A stretch of DNA of 64,000 bases from an uncultured Blautia sp. GTDB taxonomy: Bacteria > Bacillota > Clostridia > Lachnospirales > Lachnospiraceae. This document shows positions 1-7,773 of the stretch, piece by piece. Position 1 is the first letter of the stretch; every line of letters begins with the position of its first letter. A program made the translations under genes and the position numbers. The DNA lies in assembly GCA_900551075.1 (NCBI GenBank), contig URVB01000001.1, positions 1 through 64,000 on the forward strand. The letters run 5' to 3'. The notes beneath the pieces are model-generated. The model had not been told where the DNA came from, ran no database searches, and worked only from the letters and a program-made list of their open reading frames with translations.

Positions 1-52
1 TGATGGGGGTAGTTTGCGCTTTTTTGGCTACTCAGAAGGTTTGGTTTCACAG

Positions 53-100
53 TAAAAACAGCGGCAGAATCGCATCTCTAAATCACGTTTCTGTCGCTGT
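53..100 (-). terminator. Terminator after the transposon operon
   Basis: Arms at 58-69 and 89-100 pair in 11 of 12 positions. On the minus strand the hairpin is followed by a run of five T (the A run at 53-57). It starts 19 bases after the stop codon of the ATPase gene, as expected for the end of the transposition operon. Confidence 0.75.
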
Positions 101-118
101 TTATGCACGTTATCGTAA

Positions 119-925
119 CTATGTCAGGGACTGATTATTGGCCGCCGCCAGTATAATCTCCGCATCAATCGTATGTTTATCCTGCTGTGCCCCCATCGTT
201 AGCGCATCCGTCCTAAGATTGTCTATCTTTCTCGCATTTCCTTCACTGTATCCATGGATTGTGCTGACCGCATCCCCTCCCAGGATGCTCCGGCTCCCGC
301 CCGCCAGTTCCAGTTTATGCTGTATATAGTCCGGCACCTCCTGGTCTGAAAGCCCCTCATAATTATAATGCACCGTAATCCGCTGCCGCAGCGCTTCATG
401 TACCTGTTTCTCCAGGATATGGTTCAGATATGGCTCCCCTACCAGCACCAGGCTGAAACAATTCAGGGAATCATAGCGGTAATTCATCAGCATCTTCAGA
501 TCCCGCAGGATACTGTAATTCAGGTATTGTGCCTCATCAATCCCAAGGATCAGGGGCTGCTTCTTTTCTTTATAAAGGTAGTACACCCGTTCCTGTATCC
601 CCTTGAACATCTGCGTCTTGCCCCCGCTCCCCTCCAGCCCCAGCAGGTCACAGAACTGTCGGTAGAATTCCGTCACACTGATGGTAGAAAGATTGATATA
701 CGCCGTCTGGTACTGGTTCGGGTTTAAACTGTTCATAAAACACCGCAGGGCATAGGTCTTTCCCATTCCGGGACGGGCCGTAAATACCCCGATCCCCCGC
801 ACATTCCTCAGATAATCCAGACGGGACTGCATCTGCCGGTGGTCCTGCGACCGGAAGGCATCCCTCTCCTTTATGGACTGCTTATCGAAAGGATTAAAAG
901 AAAGGCCGTAATAATCAGTGAACAT
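119..925 (-). CDS. ExeA/TniB-like AAA ATPase of the transposon
   Basis: 268-residue AAA+ ATPase of the ExeA/TniB type, expected to partner the DDE transposase in target selection or complex assembly. The Walker A motif reads ARPGMGKTYALR about 50 residues in, Walker B is LILGIDEAQYL, and a sensor-like LVGEPYL follows. The opening FTDYYGLSFNPFDK is the classical N-terminus of this family. The start at 925 is chosen because it gives that N-terminus and overlaps the transposase stop by 11 bases, which suggests translational coupling; an upstream ATG at 994 would add 23 unrelated residues. Family identity is strong; the role in transposition is inferred from its neighbours. Confidence 0.85.
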   Translation of the reverse strand: MFTDYYGLSFNPFDKQSIKERDAFRSQDHRQMQSRLDYLRNVRGIGVFTARPGMGKTYALRCFMNSLNPNQYQTAYINLSTISVTEFYRQFCDLLGLEGSGGKTQMFKGIQERVYYLYKEKKQPLILGIDEAQYLNYSILRDLKMLMNYRYDSLNCFSLVLVGEPYLNHILEKQVHEALRQRITVHYNYEGLSDQEVPDYIQHKLELAGGSRSILGGDAVSTIHGYSEGNARKIDNLRTDALTMGAQQDKHTIDAEIILAAANNQSLT

Positions 926-2192
926 TTCCTGCCGCCTCCTTCCCATAATCGATCCGTACCGGTCTTTCACGTCTGGTCTTTCCGTTTGCAACACGGTCAG
1001 TCAACCGGAGCGGGTAATGCTCCCCGCCATAGAGGATGTATGCGCTCTCTGGGTCTCCGGGCAGGAACCTCACCTCCATCTTTTGCCCGATGAACTGCAT
1101 CGGCGCATCATAGACGGCGCTCCCAAAATGAACGGTGGCATCCCGGTTCACCCTGCGGATGATCCGGTTATGGAAGCATTCTTCCAGCCATTCACGGCTT
1201 TTCGGCTTACGGATCCGTTCATTCGTGGCCAGATACCGCTGCAGCGGCGTCTGGCCTGTCACGGAATGGAGCGTGGTATTGTGCCTGCGGATATATTCAC
1301 TGAGCATCCTGTTCAATTCTCCCAGAGACTGGATCTGGGACATGTCGATCCCATACAGCCACCGTTCTTTCAGCGTCCGGAAGTTCCGTTCCACCTTCCC
1401 TTTGCTGGCTCCATCCCTCACCGGGGTGTGGAGCAGAAGGGTTCCCACTGACCCGCAGATAAAGGACAGCTGTTCATTGCTATAAGGGGAACCGTTGTCC
1501 ACATACAGCTTGTGGGGGATTCCGTAAGCGGCCACTGCTTCCCGCAGCACCTGCTGGAAATTTGCGGCATTCTCCTGATAGAAAAGCTTTCCCCCAACGA
1601 TCATCCGGGAATAATCATCCAGAACCATGATCAGATAGACGCGCCGGGACTGTCCGCCTTCCTTCAGATAAGGAAGATAGCAGGTATCGGCCTGCCACAT
1701 TCCCCCGAAGTATGCCTCCTCAAACGCTTTCCTGTCTTTCACCGGCGCGGCGGCATTGCCGCGCAGGCTGTTCTTCTTGATATACCGCTGGACGCTCGAT
1801 ACGGATACGGTCGCCGGCAGGACGGCATCCGCTATCAGCCGGTCGTGGATCTGGGTTGCGTTCAGGCGGGGATATTCCCGGCGGAGTCTCCTTATTTCAA
1901 TCTCCGCCTCTTCTGTGATCACCCGGGTCCCTCCCTTATCACAGCGTGTTTTGGGGACCAGGGCATCCATCCCTCCCCGGCTGTACAGGCTGAACCATTT
2001 GGTCAGCGTCTTTGCCTTATACTGTACCTGCCGGCCATCCGGCAGCTTTACCGGGAAAGCTGCCACCCGGCGGCAGTATGCGGACATGGATTCATCCGGG
2101 AAAGTACCCTGCACCATCGGGGCAATCAGGCCGAAACGGATCCTTGCGATCTCCCGCTGCTCATTTTTCCTGTTTTCTGTTTCCATAGTCAT
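915..2192 (-). CDS. DDE-type transposase with integrase core
   Basis: 425-residue transposase with an N-terminal helix-turn-helix region (residues about 20-140), an rve integrase core and a C-terminal Mu/TniA-like beta-barrel region. The three catalytic acidic positions are visible: D in MWQADTCYLPYL, D in LYVDNGSPYSN and E in GASKGKVERNFRTL. It lies between the DUF6431 gene upstream and the ATPase gene downstream, with an 11-base overlap to the latter. IS481-like enzymes share the core but usually act alone; the ATPase partner makes a TniA/Tn7-like mechanism more likely. The reading frame is intact, so the element may still be active. Confidence 0.9.
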   Translation of the reverse strand: MTMETENRKNEQREIARIRFGLIAPMVQGTFPDESMSAYCRRVAAFPVKLPDGRQVQYKAKTLTKWFSLYSRGGMDALVPKTRCDKGGTRVITEEAEIEIRRLRREYPRLNATQIHDRLIADAVLPATVSVSSVQRYIKKNSLRGNAAAPVKDRKAFEEAYFGGMWQADTCYLPYLKEGGQSRRVYLIMVLDDYSRMIVGGKLFYQENAANFQQVLREAVAAYGIPHKLYVDNGSPYSNEQLSFICGSVGTLLLHTPVRDGASKGKVERNFRTLKERWLYGIDMSQIQSLGELNRMLSEYIRRHNTTLHSVTGQTPLQRYLATNERIRKPKSREWLEECFHNRIIRRVNRDATVHFGSAVYDAPMQFIGQKMEVRFLPGDPESAYILYGGEHYPLRLTDRVANGKTRRERPVRIDYGKEAAGNVH

Positions 2193-2249
2193 GTCTCCTT
2201 TGCTTTTTTTACAGCATAGCAGGACGCCCGCTATCGTTCCATTCCCGTA

Positions 2250-2963
2250 TCATGTGATGCTTCCCGGGGGATCGGGCCGATGTAACGGCAGCTGCAAGTC
2301 CGTGCCGTACATGGCTTCCAGAAAGGAAGAACGGAATGCCAAAAAGAAGTCCCTTAACAGGGCCCCTTCTATGGAATCTATAAACACAACAGGACTGGCA
2401 GCCATGTGCTCCAATACTCCCAGCCAGAGTTCTTTTTGCCGCAGGAAGAGATGTATCCACCGGTAAAGCGTAGAGACGGTGATTTCATACCGGCGGCATA
2501 TCTGCTCCACAGAGCAGCTGCGGATAAAGTAAGCGCGCAGGACAATGATCAGGAAGCGCAGGGAATACGACCTGTATGGAACAATGCAGGACGGGAGCAG
2601 CGCATGGGTATGCCCACAGGAATCGCAGATGTACCTGGGTACGGAAAGAATGCCCGTTGTCTGTCCATGGCCATCCCATTCCACGAGATATCTTTTATAG
2701 TGTCCGAAAGCACGCAGGCAGCCTTTGGCGGAACAGTACGGACACTGCTGGCCGGCTTGCGGAGCAGACTTAAGGGCCGTTTCAAACCACTTCTTATCCG
2801 AAAATTTCATATCATTCAACTTGCAAAAAACAGAGAACAGACGAATCATAAGTATGCAGGGACGCTCACGGTTTTCCGTGACGGAACTCATATGTGGAGA
2901 GGAAGCTGGTCTTTGGCGTGACGGGGCTTCCTCTTTTTTGGTTACAAAATCATGATAATCCAT
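2250..2963 (-). CDS. DUF6431 zinc-ribbon/HTH protein of the transposon
   Basis: Up to 237 residues. A zinc-ribbon-like block has cysteine pairs in CPYCSAKGC and CDSCGH (about residues 74-117), and a helix-turn-helix stretch follows (SVEQICRRYEITVSTLYRW). This matches the DUF6431 family that accompanies DDE transposase and ExeA-like ATPase genes in Firmicutes. The start is uncertain: no good ribosome site precedes the 2963 ATG, and an internal ATG at 2810 begins the conserved part. The likely role is DNA binding for transposition or regulation, from its position as first gene of the element; no function is established. Confidence 0.65.
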   Translation of the reverse strand: MDYHDFVTKKEEAPSRQRPASSPHMSSVTENRERPCILMIRLFSVFCKLNDMKFSDKKWFETALKSAPQAGQQCPYCSAKGCLRAFGHYKRYLVEWDGHGQTTGILSVPRYICDSCGHTHALLPSCIVPYRSYSLRFLIIVLRAYFIRSCSVEQICRRYEITVSTLYRWIHLFLRQKELWLGVLEHMAASPVVFIDSIEGALLRDFFLAFRSSFLEAMYGTDLQLPLHRPDPPGSIT

Positions 2964-2980
2964 TTGGATAGATATGCAAG

Positions 2981-3010
2981 AAAAAAGCGTGCCGTTTTTC
3001 GCTGCACGCT
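2981..3010 (-). terminator. Terminator just inside the transposon's right end
   Basis: Arms AGCGTGC (2986-2992) and GCACGCT (3004-3010) form a hairpin followed on the minus strand by six T. It sits upstream of all transposon genes and would stop transcription entering from the interrupted relaxase operon, insulating the element. Confidence 0.7.
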
Positions 3011-3061
3011 GTCAGAACTGTTTTTCCTCTATTGATATTTTAATTTGTCGTGACTGCATCA

Positions 3062-3733
3062 TCACCGGTAATAAGAAAATGCCGCATAACAGTCAAGGCG
3101 CTCTGGTCGGTTGTTGGCTTCCAGATAGCGGTTGGCCGTGTCCGCCCATCCCTGCCGCCAGATTTCAGCGTACTTATGGTCATCCCAGTCCACGGTGTAC
3201 TCCTTATGGCTTTTCCAATTGCCGGACGGGAGCCGGATTTTTTCGCCGTTTTCGTCAAGTTCGTATATCTTGTGACACTTGGGGAGCCATTTCCCATTCT
3301 CGTCCATCGCCCGCATGGTCAGCAGGATATGGGCGTGAGGGTTGCCGTCCCCTTTGTCGTGGATGGCAAAGTCGGCTATCATGCCTTTGGAAACAAAAAA
3401 CTCCCGGCAGTAGTCACGGAGAAGGTCGGCATACTGTTCCGATGGGATTTCTCTCGGAATGGCAAGCACGAACCTCCGGGCAAGCTGGGCGTCCCATTGT
3501 TTTTCCTGCGCTTCGGCAGCGTTCCATAGAGTATTGCGGTCTGCGTACTCCGGCGGCGCATTGGGCGGGAGAAGGATTTCTCTGTGGATGACTTCGGTTT
3601 TATAGGGGTAGTATTTCTGCTGCTGGTCGTATTCGGAGAATAGTTTCTCTCCGCTCTGGTAGGCGGCGGCAGATACAGCGGACTGGTTTTCGCTCCGCTG
3701 GACGATTGTGATATTAAAGTGCGGGCATGGCAT
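3062..3733 (-). pseudogene. MobQ (MobA/MobL) relaxase, truncated by transposon
   Basis: N-terminal part of a conjugative-mobilization relaxase that nicks oriT and becomes covalently bound to the DNA through a tyrosine. Seen: the N-terminal PHFNITIVQRSENQSAV, the probable catalytic tyrosine in SAAAYQSGEKL, and the metal-binding motif GNPHAHILLTMR. After residues R-L-D the frame leaves relaxase sequence and ends within 10 codons, because the transposon begins near 3091. About 210 residues of an enzyme normally far longer remain. The start at 3733 is supported by AGGAGGG seven bases upstream; an ATG at 3790 lacks a site. The cognate oriT-like hairpin lies near 5.05 kb. Confidence 0.85.
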
Positions 3734-3772
3734 AGATGCGCCCTCCTTTCTCCCGGATTCCGGGCATAGAAA

Positions 3773-3804
3773 AAGCAGGGAACCTGTCATAAGATTTCCT
3801 GCTT
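3773..3804. repeat. Inverted repeat upstream of the relaxase gene
   Basis: AAGCAGG at 3773-3779 and CCTGCTT at 3798-3804 form a hairpin upstream of the relaxase start. It could be a transcription stop for the regulator region or a relaxase autoregulation site; the sequence does not decide. Confidence 0.4.
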
Positions 3805-3951
3805 GAGTGTGCCGCTGTGTGGGCGGCGGGTTATTTAATTTTTGTTAGGCTATCAATTTAACAAACCTCAATTTTTTATTGTATTTTTTTCAAGATTTTT
3901 TATGCAACAAATTCTCATAAAAGCAAAATAAAGGAAAGAAAAACCTGTGAG

Positions 3952-4620
3952 CTACTTACAAGCAATATAAATATCCATACTATCCCCATTGGTTTCAAAA
4001 CAGGGAATAACGTCCTTTTCCGTGTGTTCCAGACCGTTCACACGCATATACTCCATAAGCGTTTTATAGGCGTTGGGAATGGTTACAAAAGGATTCCTGA
4101 AAGGTTCTTCAATGTGTATCGCCGCATACTTGTGATCCGCCTGTTCGTGTATCTCCTTTTCAGCAGGGACACATCCCTCAGGCAATATCCATGCCGCTTC
4201 GTATCCATGCATATTGTAAACATTTTTTTGTTCCTGCGACACATTCGGGAAATCCCAGCCAATGATGCGAGGGTCATCCACGCCGCATCTGCGGGCAATA
4301 TAACAGATTCTGTCAATTGCGTCACCCTCAGGTTCGGAACTGATAACGGCATACTTGATATAACGAAAAGCAGGAACATTCTCAACACGCAAATTTGTAT
4401 ACGCTTCGTCACAGGCAACCATATCATCACGAAATAAGTTGTCCAGCGAGCAATTGAAAAGCTTGCAAAGTTCTATAGCCTTGTCCATTTCGGGCTGCGC
4501 TGTATCCAATTCCCACTTTGATACGGTTTGACGGCTGATATTCATTTTTTCAGCCAAATCTTCCTGCGTCATATTCCCTTTCAAACGTCTTAAAAGCTGC
4601 AAATTTTTTCCAAAACTCAT
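3952..4620 (-). CDS. XRE-type regulator with GyrI/effector-binding domain
   Basis: 222-residue transcription factor. Residues about 5-60 form a Cro/C1-type helix-turn-helix (MTQEDLAEKMNISRQTVSKW), and the remaining ~150 residues resemble the AraC-effector-binding (GyrI-like) fold that senses small hydrophobic or drug-like molecules. The start at 4620 is chosen because AAAGGAG lies eight bases upstream; the longer frame to 4722 has 34 unrelated residues. It is divergent from the short ORF at 4783, which may be the remains of a regulated gene. The ligand is unknown. Confidence 0.8.
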   Translation of the reverse strand: MSFGKNLQLLRRLKGNMTQEDLAEKMNISRQTVSKWELDTAQPEMDKAIELCKLFNCSLDNLFRDDMVACDEAYTNLRVENVPAFRYIKYAVISSEPEGDAIDRICYIARRCGVDDPRIIGWDFPNVSQEQKNVYNMHGYEAAWILPEGCVPAEKEIHEQADHKYAAIHIEEPFRNPFVTIPNAYKTLMEYMRVNGLEHTEKDVIPCFETNGDSMDIYIACK

Positions 4621-4782
4621 AAAATATTCTCCTTTAATTTTTTCACGGCGCGTCGCATTTTCAGTATAGTATTTTCCTCGATAAGCCACAACCAATCTAT
4701 ATGCGCTATTTTTTTCAATCACGCAACTTCAAAGTGCGGAGAATATGTTCAATAATGAACCTTGGAAATACAAGGGAGACTT

Positions 4783-4854
4783 ATGAAAAAAGCATATATA
4801 TTTCGATTGCTGATGGCTCTATTTATTATACGATTTCTCACTGAAAAAGTATAG
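4783..4854 (+). CDS. Short hydrophobic ORF (23 residues), possible leader or truncated gene
   Basis: An ATG preceded by AGGGAG opens a 23-codon frame encoding a basic, then hydrophobic peptide (MKKAYIFRLLMALF...), like a signal sequence or first membrane helix. It is divergent from the XRE/GyrI regulator, the usual place for a regulated transporter gene. After the stop the sequence passes into oriT-type DNA. I read it as the cut-off start of a membrane-protein gene; a leader peptide is the alternative. Confidence 0.35.
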   Translation: MKKAYIFRLLMALFIIRFLTEKV

Positions 4855-5024
4855 CCGGATTTCATAAAACTTGTCGGACGGAATCAGCTTGCAAAGCAAG
4901 GTAATTCCGGGCGGCAAGTCTACGAAGGGGTAGCTGGCGGATGCCAGCGCAGGGGAAGTGTAGCGTCCCCTGTGATGATTGGACCGGAATGGAAATCATC
5001 TGCTGTCCGCAGGACGCTCCCGGC

Positions 5025-5068
5025 AGGGCGCAATGCACCACTTCCCAAGTGGTGTATAATTGCGCCCT
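5025..5068. other. Probable oriT of the mobilizable element (MobQ-type nic region)
   Basis: A near-perfect hairpin has 10-base outer arms at 5025-5034 and 5059-5068 and 8-base inner arms at 5036-5043 and 5047-5054. Each outer arm contains ATTGCGCCCT on one strand, and the right arm reads TAATTGCGCCCT. The nic core of MobQ/IncQ-like plasmids (RSF1010, pIP501, pGO1) is TAAGTGCGCCCT, one base different. Together with the MobQ relaxase gene 1.3 kb away this makes an origin of transfer likely. Which strand is nicked is not shown. Confidence 0.7.
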
Positions 5069-5111
5069 CTTTCAGAGGGGAGTTTTCCGCCTTTCCGTTT
5101 TTCCGGCATTT

Positions 5112-5627
5112 TTACCGTTCCTGCTGTTGGGGCTTCTTGTCAGGATAGAGCTTCCCGGCAACAACGGCGGCATGGCTTTTTATCTTGATTTCGCCCTCCT
5201 GCTCACTGTGCTTTGCGTTCCGGTAGCCTTCGTCAGAAAGATAAAAACGGAAGCGTTCTCCCTTAAAACCGACAAAACACTCTTTCTGTACTTCCAGTAT
5301 AATCATGTGGCGGGTTTCCGGCCGGAACCGTTCTTTTCCTGACAGGTCATGCCCCTGCATAATCGGCTCCTGCATTTTTGCCGCCGCAAGACGCTGGCGG
5401 ATGGAATTGTCACGCTCTGCAAGGAACCGTGCTTTCGTGGCGGCGACAAACTGGCTGCACTCCGGTTCCGGTATCTTTTCCAATTTTCGGATAGCGTTCT
5501 CCACGATTGCCTTTGTCAGCAGGTCTTTTATCACCGGCACGATTTCTTTCATGCCTGCAAGGGTTTCCGCTTTGGTCGGGGCGGCATACTGGTAAATGAT
5601 GTCCAGCTCGCTTTTTGAAAATTTCAT
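5112..5627 (-). CDS. Accessory protein of the mobilizable element, function unknown
   Basis: 171 residues, mostly helical and highly charged, with a lysine/glutamine-rich tail (DKKPQQQER) and no membrane segment. I do not recognise a named domain. It is the last gene of a four-gene minus-strand block whose members overlap by their start and stop codons: its ATG shares an ATGA with the stop of the DUF3847 gene. The ribosome site AGGAGG precedes it. Its end lies 44 bases from the oriT hairpin, so a role in transfer or in relaxosome assembly is a reasonable guess but not shown. Confidence 0.6.
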   Translation of the reverse strand: MKFSKSELDIIYQYAAPTKAETLAGMKEIVPVIKDLLTKAIVENAIRKLEKIPEPECSQFVAATKARFLAERDNSIRQRLAAAKMQEPIMQGHDLSGKERFRPETRHMIILEVQKECFVGFKGERFRFYLSDEGYRNAKHSEQEGEIKIKSHAAVVAGKLYPDKKPQQQER

Positions 5628-5914
5628 TCGGTGTCCTCCTTATTGTCTGCAAAGAATTTTTCCATAAGCTGTCTTGTGTCATTGCTGTGGAAGATTATCT
5701 TTAAGATGGTATTGACCTGCATATCTGATATAGCTTCCGGATGGGGGAGATAGCTTTCCAGCATTGCCCCTCTGGTACAGAGCCGGTGCGTCCGTTCCTT
5801 CCGGTTCAGGGTCTTTATCTGGTGTTCCAGCATTTTCTCTTTATGCTCCGCCCGCCGCAGTTTCGCTTCGGTCTTTTCAATTTCCCGGTTCAGTTTTTCC
5901 AGTTTTTCATTCAT
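5624..5914 (-). CDS. DUF3847 family protein
   Basis: 96 residues. The N-terminal half is a coiled coil (NREIEKTEAKLRRAEHKE) leading into the characteristic RKERTHRLCTRGAMLE of DUF3847, a family found in mobilizable and conjugative elements of Firmicutes. In other members the RTHRLCTRG box resembles the segment seen in MobA-associated proteins. The start at 5914 has AGGAGG nine bases upstream and overlaps the preceding gene by 8 bases. The function is not established. Confidence 0.75.
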   Translation of the reverse strand: MNEKLEKLNREIEKTEAKLRRAEHKEKMLEHQIKTLNRKERTHRLCTRGAMLESYLPHPEAISDMQVNTILKIIFHSNDTRQLMEKFFADNKEDTE

Positions 5915-6245
5915 GGCCGGTGTCCTCCTTTGGGAGCAGGATATAGATGTGGCTGGCTTCCCCGATGCGCTGGCGGACACGCATGATCATCCCGGCCTGT
6001 TCCAGTTCGTTCAGGGAACGCTTGCAGGTCTGGGGGCTTCTGGAAAGTGCCGCCGCCAGTTTTGTGATGGGGAAGCGGACGAACAGGATTCTGTTGCAAT
6101 CTTCGATTCCCCTTGTCAGGATTTCATCCAGCAGGCGGGCATACATGACCTTTGCCGTGCTGCTGACCGGCAGACGGAGCGCCGCCTTTGGAAGCGGCAT
6201 ACAGGGCGGCAGGGGTGTCCCGGTTATCATAAATTCATAATTCAT
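5907..6245 (-). CDS. Winged-helix replication-initiator-like protein (RepA_N-like)
   Basis: 112 residues with a winged-helix core: RFPITKLAAALSRSPQTCKRSLNELEQAG resembles the DNA-binding part of replication initiator protein A and of DnaD-type proteins in Gram-positive elements. The start at 6245 is supported by AGGAGG; upstream codons in the same frame belong to the preceding gene's region. It overlaps both neighbours and is co-transcribed with them. It could support autonomous replication of the excised element or regulate the block. Confidence 0.6.
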   Translation of the reverse strand: MNYEFMITGTPLPPCMPLPKAALRLPVSSTAKVMYARLLDEILTRGIEDCNRILFVRFPITKLAAALSRSPQTCKRSLNELEQAGMIMRVRQRIGEASHIYILLPKEDTGHE

Positions 6246-6426
6246 TGGGCGGTGTCCTCCTTTTTGCTCGTTTGGATAGATAGCGAGGGCAGGCGATAAT
6301 GACAGCCCGGAAGCTCTGCCTGCACTCATGCTGGCATTTCCGGCAGAGTTCGTTATAGCTTCTGCGCCCCCGGTCGTTTAAGAAGAAAGCAAGCTCGTTC
6401 TTCTGTTTCTTTGACATTCTCGGCAT
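6235..6426 (-). CDS. Small cysteine-containing protein of the mobilizable element
   Basis: 63 residues, very basic, with a CRKCQHEC motif and a further cysteine in IIACPRYLSKR that could bind one zinc. The N-terminus MPRMSKKQKNELAFFLNDRGR and this cysteine arrangement recur in mobile elements of clostridia, always as an unnamed small protein. It opens the four-gene block and overlaps the next gene by 11 bases; a GGAGG-type site precedes it. No function is known. Confidence 0.6.
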   Translation of the reverse strand: MPRMSKKQKNELAFFLNDRGRRSYNELCRKCQHECRQSFRAVIIACPRYLSKRAKRRTPPNEL

Positions 6427-6957
6427 AGTGCCTCCTTAAACAAAAATCCGCCCATTTCAGCCGCAACAGCCGCAATAGACGGATAGCAGATTTTAGTGTC
6501 GTGTTTCGGGACGATTTTCAGGGATTTTTCAGCCGTAGAGCCGCCTGAAAATCCCCCGTAGTATTACGGACAGGGTAGACTATGCCCCACCCGATTGTTG
6601 TGTTTCAGTATCAATTCGGTGTTCATTTTCGCCGGTTCTCCCTGATGTCGTCCCTGCCCCTGATTCTCACAACGGCGTTTCGCTCCCTTTGGTACGCTCG
6701 TTGCGGTCAGGATTCCTCCACTTTCCTGCCGCAAGTCCTTGCGCTACATCGCCGGGGAGCATATCCCATACAGGCCGGTCATTCGATTGGAATAATCCAT
6801 CGATGAACTACCTGTATCATAGAACATATTTGTGCCCTGTGCCGTATATCCACAAAGTAGGATTTCGGGACAAAAATCAGAAATTTCCACGATTGCGGAA
6901 CAGGTATGATATAATGGCATTATCGGCGGCAGCCAGCCGCAGGAAGGCGCGATATTT
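6427..6957. other. Non-coding region with a 10-bp inverted repeat
   Basis: 531 bases between two divergent gene groups. Perfect 10-base arms GATTTTCAGG (6513-6522) and CCTGAAAATC (6544-6553) could be a replication or operator site for the RepA-like protein or a two-way terminator. No convincing gene is seen. A good -10-like TATAAT at about 6912 precedes the broken regulator gene at 6958. Confidence 0.4.
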
Positions 6958-7719
6958 ATGAAAACTCGCATTTCCGTACAGGAACGCCTGAAAGATTTAC
7001 GGGTGGAAGCAGGCTTAAATCTGGAAGAACTGGCGCAGGAAACCGGCATTTCAAAATCCGCCCTCGGCAGCAATGAAAATGACGATGACGGAAACAAGGA
7101 AATCAACCACGGCAGCCTGTTGAAGCTGGCAGACTTCTATAAGGTGTCCGTTGACTATTTGCTCGACCCTACCAACAATCGGAAATATGAAACACACCGA
7201 TAGAAGAATTGCATTTGAGTGATGAAGTCGTGGAACTCCTGAAAAGTGAGCGTTTCAACAACCGGCTGCTGTGTGAGATTATCTCCCATGAAAAATTCAG
7301 GGAACTGCTGGCAGACGCAGAAATCTATGTGGACGGGATAGCGACCATGCACTTCCATGACACGAACAGCTCACTGTCTGCTTTGCGGGCTATGATACTG
7401 GAAGGACATCCCGAAGCTGCGGCAGACTGGGCAATCAAAGTATTGGAAGCCTGTCAGGTAGAGGAGCAAGGTGCACGAAAATGATAGCGAAAGTGCGCCG
7501 GTTACCATGCCCGCCGATGAACTGATACGGGAAGTCCAAAAGGCCATGCAATCGCCGGGGGACAGGGTTCAGCAATTCACGGAGATATTCTGCAAGGCGT
7601 TCCAGCTTAAATATAAGCGGCTCTCGCAGGAGGAAAGAAGCCTTCTGAAAAAGCTGTTCAAGAAATCCCCGCTCATAAAAAACTCCGGCATAAACTTCCG
7701 GCGCAGGCCGTGGAAATGA
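6958..7719 (+). pseudogene. XRE-family regulator of the mobilizable element, broken into three frames
   Basis: Three consecutive fragments together resemble one ~250-residue regulator common in clostridial mobilizable elements. Fragment one (6958-7203) has the helix-turn-helix (LNLEELAQETGISKSALGS) and ends ..NRKYETHR. One missing base near 7190 would instead continue ..TPIEELHLSDEVVELL into fragment two (7209-7484). Fragment three (7471-7719, GTG start) matches the C-terminal part and needs a second frame change near 7480. A real split with translational coupling of the last part is possible, since GAGGAG precedes the GTG, but the first break cuts inside conserved sequence. Confidence 0.7.
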
Positions 7720-7722
7720 AAA

Positions 7723-7758
7723 CTGCCGTTGTGGGAATGGATGTTCCTGCAACGGCAG
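7723..7758. terminator. Bidirectional terminator between convergent genes
   Basis: Perfect 9-base arms CTGCCGTTG (7723-7731) and CAACGGCAG (7750-7758) lie between the broken regulator (plus) and a GNAT gene (minus), with a short CTTTCT on the plus side. Confidence 0.65.
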
Positions 7759-7773
7759 CTTTCTGCGTCAATA

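Larger units (their letters stand above)
1..3091 (-). mobile_element. DUF6431 / DDE transposase / ExeA-ATPase transposon inserted in a relaxase gene
   Basis: Three minus-strand genes (DUF6431 protein, DDE transposase, AAA ATPase) lie between relaxase coding sequence on the right and the window edge. The relaxase reading frame stays family-like up to its residues R-L-D and then turns into unrelated residues. That places the right terminus near 3091, where the outward-to-inward strand begins TGTTATGCGG. A TGT terminus is usual for Tn7/Mu/IS481-like elements that pair a DDE enzyme with an AAA ATPase. The left terminus was not found and probably lies at or just beyond base 1. The insertion, gene order and orientation are seen in the sequence; the family placement is inference. 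Confidence 0.75.

Noticed and set aside
98..118. TGTTTATGCACG as the left end of the transposon
   Set aside because: It lies partly within the operon terminator, too close to the ATPase stop, and matches the right end only weakly; the true end is more likely at or beyond base 1.
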